A stretch of DNA of 64,000 nt, from assembly GCA_018433085.1 (NCBI GenBank), contig JAHDRW010000054.1:1-64000 (forward strand), given 5' to 3'. This DNA is from Deltaproteobacteria bacterium (GTDB taxonomy: Bacteria; Desulfobacterota; Desulfomonilia; UBA1062). The notes under the pieces are model-generated. The model did no database searches, was not told the origin of the DNA, and worked only from the letters and a program-made list of their open reading frames with translations. Of this stretch, positions 11,286-21,099 are shown piece after piece (the stretch's first letter is position 1; the number at the start of each line of letters is the position of its first letter). Position numbers and translations under genes: made by a program.

Positions 11286-11720
11286 GGGCGAGGCAGGGAA
11301 AAAATGAGAAACGACCGGAGAACAGCCGGTGTCTACCGGAGATAAATGAGAAAGATATTCATTACATCGGCGCTGTTCAGGCACGCGGAAAATAATTCCG
11401 TCCATGCGCTTTTCTCGCAAGGCCGGAAGGCGGTGCGAGCAGGAACCCGGGCATTTCTGACTGGACAATAAAAGAGAGGTTGCGCTGCCTGATGGAGAAC
11501 GGGGCTTCTGGAAAAGGGACACGGCAAAGGGCGAGTGCCCGGACACCGGAGTTGTCCCTGCCTGTCATTCTCACAGGCGTACGGAAGCAACGGTTCTGCT
11601 CTGCAGTCGGTGCGTCTCAGGAGGATGGAGTGAGGTCGGGTATTCCTTTGAGGTGTTTTCTCGATGCTCAGGTTCCGGATGACCGCTCACCTCGTAAGGA
11701 GACCGGCAAGATGGAAGGGG
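11286..11720. other. Gene-free stretch upstream of the ATPase operon
   Basis: No open frame here has a family motif or a convincing ribosome-binding site. Short CCGG-containing imperfect repeats occur at about 11318-11342 (ccgga ... ccggt ... ccgga). It probably contains the atp leader and the 3' end of the small Cys-protein transcript. Confidence 0.4.
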
Positions 11721-11927
11721 CTAGATGAAATCGAATCCCCTGGGAACCTTCTTCCCCTTCTTGCCTTTCGATCTCTTGGGCTGCTTTTCTTCCGTGTCCG
11801 CTTTTCGTGATCGGATGGATACGTCTCTGCTGTAATCCGGACAGTACAACCCTTCTCCCTGCATGAATTTCTTCTTGCAGTCACCTCGCCAGGCGCAGAT
11901 TGCACATAATGATCTGTCCACTGTCAT
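11721..11927 (-). CDS. Small cysteine-rich conserved protein
   Basis: A 68-residue protein with four cysteines in the pattern C-x2-C-x5-C-x11-C (Cys8, 11, 17, 29: CAICAWRGDCKKKF ... YCPDYSRDV), followed by a highly basic Lys-rich tail ending in RGFDF. It resembles short proteins seen in Desulfobacterota genomes whose function is unknown; the cysteines could bind zinc or an iron-sulfur cluster. The ATG at 11927 was preferred to a TTG twelve codons upstream. Family recognition is from memory and not strong. Confidence 0.5.
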   Translation of the reverse strand: MTVDRSLCAICAWRGDCKKKFMQGEGLYCPDYSRDVSIRSRKADTEEKQPKRSKGKKGKKVPRGFDFI

Positions 11928-12228
11928 GCTGATGAATAATAACTGGCATGGAATCAAAGTCAATGTGGACCGGATAAGAAAATCGAATTATATTCCCGTG
12001 AGCTGGAAAGGAGACGCAACGAGGCGGAACACGGCCCTTGCCCGTGTATGCCGCCCGGGTAGCGCAACGCTACAACATGAATTCACTGAAGAATACAAAA
12101 GCAGCCCGACGTCTCCGCCCTGGCGGGAAGCTTTCTCATGGTGAGGCGAAGAAATCGCACATCGCCCACGGAATATCCTCCGCCGGCTGCGGAAGGACTA
12201 CGGCCGTCACCAGGAACAGGCAGAAAAC
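11928..12228. other. Gene-free stretch
   Basis: About 300 bases between the small Cys protein and the KamA-family gene, with no supported gene, RNA or terminator seen. Confidence 0.4.
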
Positions 12229-13365
12229 TCAGCCTGCGGCACCGTACATCCGGTCGGGAACGATCTCTTCGGTGTCGATGAGCCATCCCTGATGAGGGTT
12301 GATGTGTCTGCTGAAGAACTTGCCGGCGTTGGCGGGGTTTCTCGCCTGGTGAAACTTGAAGAAGATCTCGTCGCGCCTTCTGCCCACGATCTCGATCTTG
12401 CCCCTCTTATGAGACATGACGAAGCGGAACCGTTTGCTGTGGCCGTTGAGCAGTCCCTTTGCGGCCTCGACGATATCGTATCCCCGGTGGAGCGGAACCT
12501 GGAAATGGTGCTGGACCCGTTTGACCGGCCTGCACTGGAACACGTAATACGGGTTTACGCCTATGCCCGCCAGATCGTTCTGGAGGGTGGCCAGGATTGC
12601 CGGATCGTCGTTCACCCCGTTGAGGAGCACGGTCTGGTTGTTCACCACGACGCCGGCGCGGATGAGGCAGTCCACCGCGGCCACGGCCTCTTCGGTGATC
12701 TCGCGGGGATGATTGAACTGTGTCACCACATAAATTCGCCTCAGCGGGCGGGAGTGCCTTTCCAGGAGCCCGATGAGATCCGGATCTTGCGTGATGCGCT
12801 GGGGAAGGGTGACGGGTATCCGCGTGCCGAACCGGATGAAAGAGAGATGATCGATGTCCGAGAGCATCTCGAGGAAGCGGGCGATGATGGAGGTGTCCAA
12901 GACAAAGGGGTCGCCTCCCGTGATAAGGACATTGTTGATCTCCCGGTGCTGCCTGACATAGGCCGCTGCATCATCGAACCGCTGGAGAAGCTCGTGGTTG
13001 GGCAGACCGACCAGCCGTTTTCTGAAGCAGTGCCTGCAGTACATGGCGCACCGGTTGGTGGAGAGGATCAGCGCGGTCTGCGGATACTTGTGCTGGAGGC
13101 CGGGCATCTTGGTATTATTTTTCTCGCCGCTGGTATCGTAGGAGCCCATGAGATTGAGCTCGTCCACACTGGGTACCGCCATTGCCCTCACCGGGTCGTT
13201 CGGGTCATCGGGGTCAATGAGCGAGAGATAATATGGGGGGACACACATGGGATGCCTCTCCACCACACGGGCGAGCCGTTTCATTTCTCTGGACGGTATG
13301 TTGATCAGTGAAGACGCTTCCTGGATCGTCCGAACGCTTTCTTTTAGCTGAATCTCCCAAGTCAT
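12229..13365 (-). CDS. KamA-family radical SAM protein
   Basis: A 378-residue member of the lysine 2,3-aminomutase-like radical SAM family. The SAM cluster motif is Cys106-x3-Cys110-x2-Cys113 (NRCAMYCRHCFRKR). The N-terminal PPYYLSLIDPDDPNDPVR matches family members that use PLP and SAM for 1,2-amino shifts. The canonical lysine aminomutase PGGGGK lysine segment is absent; near the C-terminus SHKRGKIEIVG supplies a lysine that could take its place. The substrate is therefore uncertain. The ATG follows AGAGAGG by eight bases. Confidence 0.8.
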   Translation of the reverse strand: MTWEIQLKESVRTIQEASSLINIPSREMKRLARVVERHPMCVPPYYLSLIDPDDPNDPVRAMAVPSVDELNLMGSYDTSGEKNNTKMPGLQHKYPQTALILSTNRCAMYCRHCFRKRLVGLPNHELLQRFDDAAAYVRQHREINNVLITGGDPFVLDTSIIARFLEMLSDIDHLSFIRFGTRIPVTLPQRITQDPDLIGLLERHSRPLRRIYVVTQFNHPREITEEAVAAVDCLIRAGVVVNNQTVLLNGVNDDPAILATLQNDLAGIGVNPYYVFQCRPVKRVQHHFQVPLHRGYDIVEAAKGLLNGHSKRFRFVMSHKRGKIEIVGRRRDEIFFKFHQARNPANAGKFFSRHINPHQGWLIDTEEIVPDRMYGAAG

Positions 13366-13684
13366 TGAAAACACCTCTCTTTAGCTTTCTGCCTCATGGC
13401 AACGGCCATCCTGGCAATGGCACCTCTTGTCAGCATTCCGATCACCGAAATGAGAACAGCCGAAAGGCGTACCCCGGCTGAACGTCGCATGGAAAAGATT
13501 ATTGGTATGTTTTTTTTATACCATACATTATCCCGGCATGCAAATTTTCCAGGAAGGTTGCCGGGTGCCTGCTTCCGAACCGGCGAGAATCATGCGGGAA
13601 TGAGACTGATGTGCACGACACCGGGCAGGCCCCGGATGGCCCGTTGCCCAAGGAATAACAGGGGCCGGGGGAGGGAATGCCGGG
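13366..13684. other. Gene-free stretch between KamA-like and antiporter genes
   Basis: About 320 bases with an AT-rich segment at 13505-13545 likely to include the kamA-like promoter. No gene is supported. Confidence 0.4.
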
Positions 13685-14911
13685 TTATTCGCCTGACTCG
13701 GTTTCGTTTTCCGACTCGGCGGGGATCCTGGGGTAATAGTTGAGTCTTCTGGGTACGATGAACCTCAGAAACACGGGTCCGATAAAGGTGGTGAACATGA
13801 CCACCAGGAGCAGGGAGGAAAAAATGTCTCCGGGCAGGGCTCCGCACATCAGTCCGATATTGCCGCAGATAAGTCCTACCTCGCCCCGCGGTATCATACC
13901 TGCGCCCACGACCAGCCGGTTTTCCGTGTCGTGGATAATGGCAAGGCCGCTCATGAGCTTGCCCACGACCGCGACGACGAGCAGGGCCATGCCCAGGATG
14001 AGAATCGGCTGATTCTCAGGGACGAGGGGGTTCAGAAGCGAAAGGTCCATCCTGGTGCCGATGAGTACAAAGAACAGGGACGCGAACACGCTGATAAAGG
14101 GCCTGAATGAGGCCGAGATATGGTTTCTGACCCTGGACTCGGAGAGAGACATGCCCGCAATGAATGCTCCCACGATGACATCGAGCCCGATGGCCGCCGC
14201 TCCATAAGAGAGGAACATGAGGTAGGCGAAGCTCGTCATGGCCGTGCCGTTGTCGCCGTATGTCTGCTCGACGAATGACGTGAGGCGGGAAATGAGGGGG
14301 CGCACGACAACGAGGACAACCAGAAAGAATGCGATCACCATTCCTGTGAGCATGGCGATGTTGCCCACCGAGATCTCATCGCCGAACGCGATGTTCGAGA
14401 TGATGGTGAGAATGAAGAGCCCGATCACGTCGTCAAGGACAGCGGCGTTGAGGATGATCTTGCTTCCCTTCGAACCGATGATATCCAGCTCGTTGAGCAC
14501 CTCGGCGGTTATGCCCACACTCGTGGCGGTCAGGGATGCCCCGATGAAAAGGGCTGTGAGCGGTGTCACGCCGAAGAGCATGGAAACCCCGTATCCGAGG
14601 AGGAAGGGAACTACGATCCCCAGGAACGCCACCCCCGCAGAGGCGGGTCCTACACTGACAATATCCCGCATGCGGATCTCCAGGCCCACGGAAAAGAGCA
14701 GGGCGCTCAGTCCCACTTGTCCCAGCACCTCGAGAAGCTCCTCGTATTCCTGCCAGAAGGGTATGCCCTGGCTGGCCGTCAGTGCCAGGAGAGCGCCTGC
14801 CGTGAGCTCGCCGAGTATGGCGGGCAGGTTGAGATGGACCGCCAGCCATCCACTCGTCACTCCGGCAACGGTCAGTGCGCACAATACGAGAAAAACGCTG
14901 CCCGGTTCCAT
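13685..14911 (-). CDS. CPA2-family cation:proton antiporter
   Basis: A 408-residue membrane protein with about 12-13 helices, of the monovalent cation:proton antiporter-2 family. The paired aspartates Asp160-Asp161 (NAAVLDDVIGL) mark the ion-binding site of electrogenic antiporters of the NapA type. The first helices (VHLNLPAILGELTAGALL) and the GLEIR loop are typical. No C-terminal TrkA domain is present. A role in Na+ or K+ homeostasis is likely, and a Na+ link to the N-ATPase is possible but inferred. Confidence 0.85.
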   Translation of the reverse strand: MEPGSVFLVLCALTVAGVTSGWLAVHLNLPAILGELTAGALLALTASQGIPFWQEYEELLEVLGQVGLSALLFSVGLEIRMRDIVSVGPASAGVAFLGIVVPFLLGYGVSMLFGVTPLTALFIGASLTATSVGITAEVLNELDIIGSKGSKIILNAAVLDDVIGLFILTIISNIAFGDEISVGNIAMLTGMVIAFFLVVLVVVRPLISRLTSFVEQTYGDNGTAMTSFAYLMFLSYGAAAIGLDVIVGAFIAGMSLSESRVRNHISASFRPFISVFASLFFVLIGTRMDLSLLNPLVPENQPILILGMALLVVAVVGKLMSGLAIIHDTENRLVVGAGMIPRGEVGLICGNIGLMCGALPGDIFSSLLLVVMFTTFIGPVFLRFIVPRRLNYYPRIPAESENETESGE

Positions 14912-15173
14912 TGTTCGTTCCGTCCGATCACCCGCGGAGATATCCGTGTTCTCTGGGGCATGGGAATAACCTCGTGAAACTCGAACACTTCGCCCTCGAT
15001 ATGGGTAAAGGATACTGCACAGGATACGTATATCAAGCCGCTCAGCTGCGCCTGGAGAGCGGAAATATCTTGAGGGGATATTGCAATTGGTAATGATGAT
15101 TTTATAATATAGGTGGATGTTCGGGCAGAGTATGTCCGTTTTTCTGAAATTTTGAAAAGGAAGGGGAGAGAGG

Positions 15174-15659
15174 ATGATCTATTCCAGACTGATCAAGCTG
15201 ATCGAGGATAACGCGAGCGAGCTCACCAACAGGGTGTGCAAGGATCTGCTCACCAGGGAGGAAACAAAGAGCTACCGGACACTCCCGGAGGACCTTGTCC
15301 GCGACCGCATCTACGATGTGTACAGCAGGCTGGACTCGTGGCTCAATAAGAAGAAACAAACCGGCGAGGTGCAGAAGTACTTCAGCGACCTGGGAAAGAG
15401 AAGGTTCGGAGAGGGGATCCCCCTGCATGAAGTGGTCATGGCCCTGATGATCATCAAGCGGTATCTCTGGCTCTATGTGAGGGAAAATCAGTTCTTCGAC
15501 TCGACCTACGAGTGCTATCAGGCCCTGGAGATGAACAATAAGGTTGTCCTGTTCTTTGACCGGTCCATCTATTTCACCATCATCGGCTACGAGGAAGAGC
15601 TGGCCAGAACGGCAGGGAACGAAAACGGCATATTCTCCCGGCTGCTGAGAAAGAGATGA
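15174..15659 (+). CDS. RsbRD N-terminal-domain protein
   Basis: A 161-residue all-helical protein matching the RsbRD N-terminal domain, a globin-like sensor module found in stressosome proteins and some histidine kinases. Recognised by LIEDNASELTNRVCKDLL, a PEDLVRDRIYDVYSRL block and a central HEVVMALMIIKRYLW helix. It carries no kinase or STAS output domain, so it must act through a partner. AAGGGGAGAGAGG lies just upstream of the ATG. Confidence 0.7.
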   Translation: MIYSRLIKLIEDNASELTNRVCKDLLTREETKSYRTLPEDLVRDRIYDVYSRLDSWLNKKKQTGEVQKYFSDLGKRRFGEGIPLHEVVMALMIIKRYLWLYVRENQFFDSTYECYQALEMNNKVVLFFDRSIYFTIIGYEEELARTAGNENGIFSRLLRKR

Positions 15660-15739
15660 TCCCTTCCTGAAAATGGAACCGCGCGTGCCCTCGCACGAGA
15701 GGGTGATTCCCGGGCGGAACAACCCCTTCCCGACAGCGG

Positions 15740-16279
15740 TCAGCCGCTCCCGGGCGGGGTTTCGTCTTTCTCGCTGAAATCAAACGACACGTTTATCTTG
15801 AAGACGCGCCGGGCAGGAAGATCGAGGATGTCTATCCCGAGCCGCTGCCCGATCTCGCGGATAATCTCGTCCGCCTGCGCCTTGTCCGGCGTGATCAATG
15901 TGAACCAGCAGTTGGGGTGCCCGGAGCGCACGTAATTGTGGGTCACCTGGCCGTAGGCGTTGACCAGCGAGGAAAACTCGTCAATCCTCTCCAGAGGCAC
16001 CTCGGCGGCGCAAAGCGTGGAGTGCCACCCCATGCTACGGGGGCTGATCACGGCCCCGATTCTCCGGATCGTGCCGGTTTTCTTGAGGCGGCGTACCCTC
16101 TCCAGGGCCTCGTCCTCGGTGATTCCGGTCCGCTCCGCGATCGAGCGGAACGGGCGTTCCGTTAGCGGAAAGGACTCGCTGATGAGGGTAAGAATCTCCC
16201 GGTCGATGTGATCCATGCTACCCGCGGCATGCGTATCCGGGACATGCTTGCCCGTTTTGCCGTTGCCCGTGTTATCCAT
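15740..16279 (-). CDS. Siroheme decarboxylase subunit (AhbA/AhbB-like)
   Basis: A protein of about 179 residues of the AsnC/Lrp-like AhbA/B family. In the alternative heme pathway these subunits remove two acetate carboxyls from siroheme to give 12,18-didecarboxysiroheme. An N-terminal winged helix (IAERTGITEDEALERVRRLKKTG) is followed by GAVISPRSMGWHSTLCAAEVP and HNYVRSGHPNCWFTLIT, which carry the His/Tyr residues of the family's active site. AhbA and AhbB normally pair, but only one is present here. The start is uncertain (16279, 16288 or 16216). It follows ahbD in the same direction. Confidence 0.75.
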   Translation of the reverse strand: MDNTGNGKTGKHVPDTHAAGSMDHIDREILTLISESFPLTERPFRSIAERTGITEDEALERVRRLKKTGTIRRIGAVISPRSMGWHSTLCAAEVPLERIDEFSSLVNAYGQVTHNYVRSGHPNCWFTLITPDKAQADEIIREIGQRLGIDILDLPARRVFKINVSFDFSEKDETPPGSG

Positions 16280-16366
16280 GCGACCCATGCCTCCCTGCAC
16301 CTGAGGTCCCCGATGCACCGCGGCGAGTTCGCCCTGCCGCATGTGCCGTAGCCGCGCAGACTGCGC

Positions 16367-17356
16367 TCAACCCTTGAACCAGCATATGGGGTCCCTCTGC
16401 ATGAGATCGCCTATCACCTCGTGCGCGCGGGCCCTGCAGCCTCCGCATATTTCCTTGTAGCCGCACGTGCCGCATTTGCCCTTGAGCAAAGTGATGTCCC
16501 GCAGGACGCGCAGGGTCTCGGCCTCTTCCCAGACGGCGCAGAAGCCGCGGTCCCGGACATTTCCGCAGGGAATCTGGAGAAACCCGCACGGCTGCACCAC
16601 GCCCGTGGACGACACGAAGCCGAACCCGCTCCCGGCAAGGCAGCCCCGGGTGTGGACGGGTTCTCCGTGTTCTGCCAGGATGCGGTAGAACTGCGGGGCG
16701 CAGGTTGCCTTGCACTCGATCCGGGATGTCCGGTATACACGGTAGAAATCCTCGAGCATGGAACGGTACTCTTTGATAGTGGCGGGTTCCATGTCGTGCC
16801 CCCGGCCCGTGGGCACGAGGAAAAAGACATGCCACGCCATGACGCCAAGCGGCTCCAGGAAATCCGGGAAGGCTTCCATCTGGCTCACGTTCATCGCGGC
16901 GACCGTGGTGTTGACCTGAACAGGCACCCCCTGTTCGACAAGGTTGCGGATGCCGGACAACGCGAGCTTGAACGCCCCATCGCGGCCACGGAACCGGTCG
17001 TGCATGTCGGAGGTAACGCCGTCGAGGCTCACGGACACCCGCACGATTCCCGACTTCCGTATCCGCCCGGCAACCTCGGGGGTGACCAGGGAACCGTTGG
17101 TTGCCAGGGTCATCCTCATGCCCAGGGAGGTTCCGTACCGGGCGAGGTCGTACACATCGGGGCGCATCAGCGACTCGCCGCCGGAGAGGATCACCATCAT
17201 GGTACCCGCGGCGCTGAGCTCACGCAGGAGGGAAAATCCCTCTTCGGTAGTCAGTTCGCCCGGCCTCGGATCGCTGGTGGCCGACGCCCGGCAGTGACGG
17301 CAGTTGAGGTTGCAGGAGGTGGTCGTCTCCCATGCGAGGATGCGCGGTGCATTCAT
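16367..17356 (-). CDS. ahbD: Heme b synthase-type radical SAM enzyme AhbD
   Basis: A 329-residue radical SAM/SPASM protein. The SAM cluster is Cys15-x3-Cys19-x2-Cys22 (CNLNCRHC), and an SGGESLMR motif follows. C-terminal cysteines ([31 protein letters not shown]) would hold auxiliary 4Fe-4S clusters. The opening [20 protein letters not shown] fits AhbD, which oxidatively decarboxylates Fe-coproporphyrin III to heme b. The ATG overlaps the hemB stop codon in an ATGA (17353-17356), so translation is coupled. AhbC, the preceding step, is not in the window; related SPASM proteins are the main alternative. Confidence 0.8.
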   Translation of the reverse strand: MNAPRILAWETTTSCNLNCRHCRASATSDPRPGELTTEEGFSLLRELSAAGTMMVILSGGESLMRPDVYDLARYGTSLGMRMTLATNGSLVTPEVAGRIRKSGIVRVSVSLDGVTSDMHDRFRGRDGAFKLALSGIRNLVEQGVPVQVNTTVAAMNVSQMEAFPDFLEPLGVMAWHVFFLVPTGRGHDMEPATIKEYRSMLEDFYRVYRTSRIECKATCAPQFYRILAEHGEPVHTRGCLAGSGFGFVSSTGVVQPCGFLQIPCGNVRDRGFCAVWEEAETLRVLRDITLLKGKCGTCGYKEICGGCRARAHEVIGDLMQRDPICWFKG

Positions 17357-18324
17357 GAGAGAAGTTCTGCGATCCGGCACGCGAAGTAGGTGATGAGCAT
17401 GTCCGCCCCGGCCCTCTTGATGGAGAGCACACTCTCCATGATGCACGCGTCTTCCGGGAGCCACCCGTTTGCGGATGCAGCCTTGATCATGGCGTACTCG
17501 CCCGAGACCTGATAGGCGCACAGCGGCTCGTCGAATTCGTCCGCCGCCAGGCGGATCACGTCCAGATAGGGCATCGCGGGCTTGACCATGATGATGTCGG
17601 CCCCTTCCTCCACGTCGAGGCGGATCTCCCGCAGGGCCTCGCGCACGTTGGCCGGATCCATCTGATACCCCTTGCGGTCGCCGAACGATGGTGCGGAGCC
17701 GGCCGCTTCGCGGAACGGGCCGTAGAAGGACGAGGCATACTTGGCCGAGTAACTCATGATCGGGGTGTACTCGAACCCGCTTTCGTCCAGGGCCTCGCGG
17801 ATGATGCCCACCCGGCCGTCCATCATGTCGGAAGGCGCGATGATGTCCGCGCCTGCCTTGGCATGGGACAGCGCCACCTTTGCGAGCACTTCAAGGGTTT
17901 CGTCGTTTTCCACGGCGCCGTCTCTGTCCAGGATGCCGCAGTGGCCGTGGCTCGTATACTCGCACAGACAGACATCGGTGATCACCAGCAGGTCGGGCGC
18001 TGCGTCCTTGATCCTGCGGACCGCCTGCTGCACCACCCCGTCTTTATTGTGTGCCTCGGTGCCGAACTTGTCTTTTTTCAGGGGGATGCCGAAGAGCAGA
18101 ACCGCAGGTATCTCCCGCGACACCACCTCGCCGATCATGTCGGAGAGCCGGTCGGGCGAATACCGGAACTGGCCGGGCATGGCGTCGATGGGTTCCTTGA
18201 TGGATTTACCCTCCTTGATGAAAAGAGGGTAGACGAGGTCATTCACCGAAACGTCGGTCTCCCTCACCATTCTTCGTAACGCGGGCTTTATCCGCAGCCG
18301 TCGGGGTCTCTGCTCAGGAAACAT
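17353..18324 (-). CDS. hemB: Delta-aminolevulinic acid dehydratase
   Basis: A 323-residue porphobilinogen synthase, condensing two aminolevulinates at the start of tetrapyrrole synthesis. The Schiff-base lysines are in [14 protein letters not shown] and [13 protein letters not shown] Cys-rich zinc site ([15 protein letters not shown]) indicates the Zn-dependent class. Of two consecutive ATG codons the second (18324) is placed best after GGAGG. It heads the hemB-ahbD-ahbA/B operon. Confidence 0.93.
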   Translation of the reverse strand: MFPEQRPRRLRIKPALRRMVRETDVSVNDLVYPLFIKEGKSIKEPIDAMPGQFRYSPDRLSDMIGEVVSREIPAVLLFGIPLKKDKFGTEAHNKDGVVQQAVRRIKDAAPDLLVITDVCLCEYTSHGHCGILDRDGAVENDETLEVLAKVALSHAKAGADIIAPSDMMDGRVGIIREALDESGFEYTPIMSYSAKYASSFYGPFREAAGSAPSFGDRKGYQMDPANVREALREIRLDVEEGADIIMVKPAMPYLDVIRLAADEFDEPLCAYQVSGEYAMIKAASANGWLPEDACIMESVLSIKRAGADMLITYFACRIAELLS

Positions 18325-18401
18325 CATATCCTCCCTTTCAGGGCGTGTGGTACTGCTCCTTTCATGGAGACAATATATAAATTGTAGCGCGACAATGCAA
18401 G

Positions 18402-19016
18402 CTAGGGAACAGTGAGAACGACCGGAATGATGCCGGTGGCATGGAGGCGCTCGATAACCATCAGGGCCATGAACAAAAGCGGGAACCACATGACGCTGAA
18501 AAACGCCCGCCTGAAAAGACGGGTGTCGATGGTGTAATGGGACGGTTCACGGAACAGAGAAGCCCTGGGAAGAAACATGGGGGTCTTCTCCCGGTACTTG
18601 TCGAAGGACTCTCCGTGGACCACGCGCAGGTGGTTCTCTTCCGCCCGGATGACGAAGGGGTAGTACAGACCGAACAGGATCACGATGACCCCGAAGACCA
18701 GCACGTTCTTTGTCATGAGCCCGATGCCCACGGCGCCGATGAGGCTGAAGAGATAGAGGGGGTTCCGCACCATGGAATAGGGGCCCTCGGTGATGAGGTC
18801 CTTTGTCTTGTGGCCGCTGATATAGGCAAGTGCCCAGAGCCGTCCGAAGGCGGCGACGATGACGAGTATGAAGGCGAAAACATCCACTGCAAGATATCGC
18901 AGGTCTCCGCCCGGAAACGACGGACCTGAAAACAGGATCATGAGGATGAGGATTGCGCCGCAAATCCTCGAGATCGCAATTCGATATTCCTGGGTGAACT
19001 GTACGATGGAAGCCAT
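18402..19016 (-). CDS. Isoprenylcysteine/phospholipid methyltransferase-like membrane protein
   Basis: A 204-residue protein with about five membrane helices. The C-terminal half has the family motif [20 protein letters not shown] followed by [20 protein letters not shown], which forms the SAM-binding part of ICMT/PEMT-type methyltransferases. Bacterial members methylate lipids or are uncharacterised, so the substrate is unknown. It is divergent from the manC-like gene. Confidence 0.75.
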   Translation of the reverse strand: MASIVQFTQEYRIAISRICGAILILMILFSGPSFPGGDLRYLAVDVFAFILVIVAAFGRLWALAYISGHKTKDLITEGPYSMVRNPLYLFSLIGAVGIGLMTKNVLVFGVIVILFGLYYPFVIRAEENHLRVVHGESFDKYREKTPMFLPRASLFREPSHYTIDTRLFRRAFFSVMWFPLLFMALMVIERLHATGIIPVVLTVP

Positions 19017-19099
19017 ATATGATGATACTCTCTAGGACACCTGGAGGGCCAGTGTCAATGATTTTTCAGGCATTTGCCCGGTTGACCCGGTAATTGCGG

Positions 19100-19105
19100 T
19101 ATAAT
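19100..19105 (+). promoter_or_regulatory. Candidate -10 element (TATAAT)
   Basis: A perfect TATAAT lies 62 bases before the manC-like start. A TTGACC at 19082-19087 is only 12 bases upstream, too close to serve as its -35, so the -35 element is not identified. Confidence 0.35.
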
Positions 19106-19167
19106 ACAAATACAAGAAAGAGATATTCTTAACATCTTTAAGCTTGAAAGATGAAAGAGGTGATCAC

Positions 19168-20232
19168 ATGGCGGTTCACGCAGTCATTATGGCAGGTGGG
19201 AAGGGAGAGCGCCTGTGGCCGCTCTCGACGCCGGACAATCCCAAGCAGCTCCACGCCTTCGGCACAGCGGAGAGCCTTCTGCGGAGCACCTTCGAGCGCA
19301 CCCGCGGAATCACGGACAGCTCGCGGGTCTATGTCGTCACGAACGCGAGGATCGCGGACAGGGTCCGCGAGCACCTGCCCGAGATACCCGGGGAAAACAT
19401 CCTTGCCGAGCCTGTGGGACGCAATACCGCTCCCTGCATAGCCTATGCGGCCCTGACGATCGCCCGGAAGGAACCTGATGCGGTCATGGCGGTCTTCCCG
19501 GCCGACCACTGGATATCGGACTGGCAGGGATTCTCCGCGGCCATCGGCTTTGGGATCGAGTCGTTGAGAGAGCACCCCGGCCTTCTCATCACCCTGGGCA
19601 TGGTACCGGACCACCCCGAGACCGGGTACGGCTATATCGCCCCGGGAGATGTTGTGGCTCGAGGCGCTTCGCACCGTCTTCACCAGGTGCTCACCTTCCG
19701 GGAGAAGCCCGATCTTCAGACCGCGAAGACATACATCGAGGAGGGCTTTCTGTGGAACGCCGGGATGTTTCTCTGGCGGGTGGAGACCATTCTCGACGCG
19801 TTCAGGGCTCACCTGCCCGGGATGCACGCCCTTCTCTCTGCCATGAACGGAAGGCCGGAGATCCGGGACGAGGACGTCCGGGAATTCTATGACAGGGTCG
19901 AGGCCGTTTCCATCGATTACGGCGTGATGGAAAAGGCCTCCGGCGTGGGCGTGATACCCGCCGAATTCGGGTGGAACGACATCGGTTCGTGGGACGCCAT
20001 GGGCAGAATCGTGACCTGCGATGCGAACGGAAACACGGTCAGCGGAGACGTCCTACTGGAAGACGCATCCGGCAACGTGGTGTGGGCAACCCGGAAAAAG
20101 GTCGTGCTCCTTGGACTGAACGACCTCGTGGTCGTCGAGGGCAGGGATGCGATTCTGGTGTGTCCGAGGACGAGATCGCAGGATGTCAGCCGGGTCGCCA
20201 GGCTCGTAGCCGGAGACCGGAAAAAATCCTGA
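19168..20232 (+). CDS. manC: Mannose-1-phosphate guanylyltransferase
   Basis: A 354-residue nucleotidyltransferase producing GDP-mannose for LPS or exopolysaccharide. The signature VIMAGGKGERLWPLS is at residues 5-19, with PADHWISD, FREKPDLQTAK and a C-terminal left-handed helix region. It lacks the phosphomannose isomerase domain of bifunctional AlgA/ManC enzymes. AGAGGTGATCAC places the ATG at 19168; a TTG eight codons earlier has no such site. Confidence 0.88.
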   Translation: MAVHAVIMAGGKGERLWPLSTPDNPKQLHAFGTAESLLRSTFERTRGITDSSRVYVVTNARIADRVREHLPEIPGENILAEPVGRNTAPCIAYAALTIARKEPDAVMAVFPADHWISDWQGFSAAIGFGIESLREHPGLLITLGMVPDHPETGYGYIAPGDVVARGASHRLHQVLTFREKPDLQTAKTYIEEGFLWNAGMFLWRVETILDAFRAHLPGMHALLSAMNGRPEIRDEDVREFYDRVEAVSIDYGVMEKASGVGVIPAEFGWNDIGSWDAMGRIVTCDANGNTVSGDVLLEDASGNVVWATRKKVVLLGLNDLVVVEGRDAILVCPRTRSQDVSRVARLVAGDRKKS

Positions 20233-20343
20233 ACAGGGGGGCGGTCGTTGCACGAGAATGCATTACAGTTTTGGGAAAGGCTTACCGATGAAATAAGATA
20301 ATTTGCGTTTGTGTAATCAGGAACAAGGAAGGGAAAGCGTGGG

Positions 20344-21099
20344 ATGTCTATGAAAGTAGAGATTCTCGGTTGCAGCGGCTCGGTGATGCAGGGATATAAC
20401 ACTACGAGCATCCTGCTCAACCGGGACACCCTTATCGACGCCGGGTCGGTTTCCTCGGTCCTTTCCGAAGACGCGGTGTGCGCTATCCGGCATATCCTCA
20501 TCACGCATTCACACATCGATCATATCAAGGAGCTCCCCTTTGTGCTGGACACCCTGTTTTCCAGCAGAGAGCACGGGGTGGCCATCTGGGCGAGCAGGCA
20601 GACCCTGAAAGCCCTTACCCGCAATGTGTTCAACGGCATGATCTGGCCGGAGATCCGGGATCTCAACGCCCATAAGGACTTTGTCACGTTCGTGGAAGTG
20701 CCGCCCGGGGAGTTCGTCATCGGAGACTTAAGGATAACAGGGCATTCGGTGGACCATATCCCGGGCTCGCTGTGTTACGAGGTGTCGGAAGGTGGTTCGA
20801 GGGTGATCTTCAGCGGAGATACCGGGTTCGACCCGGCGCTCTTCGACCTGGTCCTTTCACGGGAAGCGGATCTCAAGGCATTTTTCGTGGATGTCTCTTT
20901 CCCAGACCGGATGGAAGAAATCGCACGGCTCTCGCGTCACCTCACGCCCCTGCTCCTGAAACAGGGGATCGACGGCCGCATGGCCCCGTCGGCCCGCATC
21001 ATCGCCTACCATATCAAACCGAAGTACCTTGACGAAGTTGTTGCAGAACTCCCCCCGAATGTTGCATATATAGTCGGCGGGGAGGTGTTCGAGTTTTGA
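20344..21099 (+). CDS. Metallo-beta-lactamase-fold phosphodiesterase-like hydrolase
   Basis: A 251-residue MBL-fold protein with the dinuclear metal motif HSHIDH (His55-x-His57-x-Asp59-His60), a second histidine in TGHSVDHIPGS, an aspartate in FSGDTGFD and a C-terminal AYHIKPKY. The closest remembered relatives are class II 3',5'-cyclic-nucleotide phosphodiesterases and related MBL hydrolases. Its stop overlaps the TTG start of accD, making it the first gene of a tight run through the HD protein. Confidence 0.8.
   Translation: MSMKVEILGCSGSVMQGYNTTSILLNRDTLIDAGSVSSVLSEDAVCAIRHILITHSHIDHIKELPFVLDTLFSSREHGVAIWASRQTLKALTRNVFNGMIWPEIRDLNAHKDFVTFVEVPPGEFVIGDLRITGHSVDHIPGSLCYEVSEGGSRVIFSGDTGFDPALFDLVLSREADLKAFFVDVSFPDRMEEIARLSRHLTPLLLKQGIDGRMAPSARIIAYHIKPKYLDEVVAELPPNVAYIVGGEVFEF

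Noticed and set aside
19082-19105. Complete promoter TTGACC/TATAAT before the manC-like gene
   Set aside because: Spacing is 12 bases, too short; only the -10 was kept.
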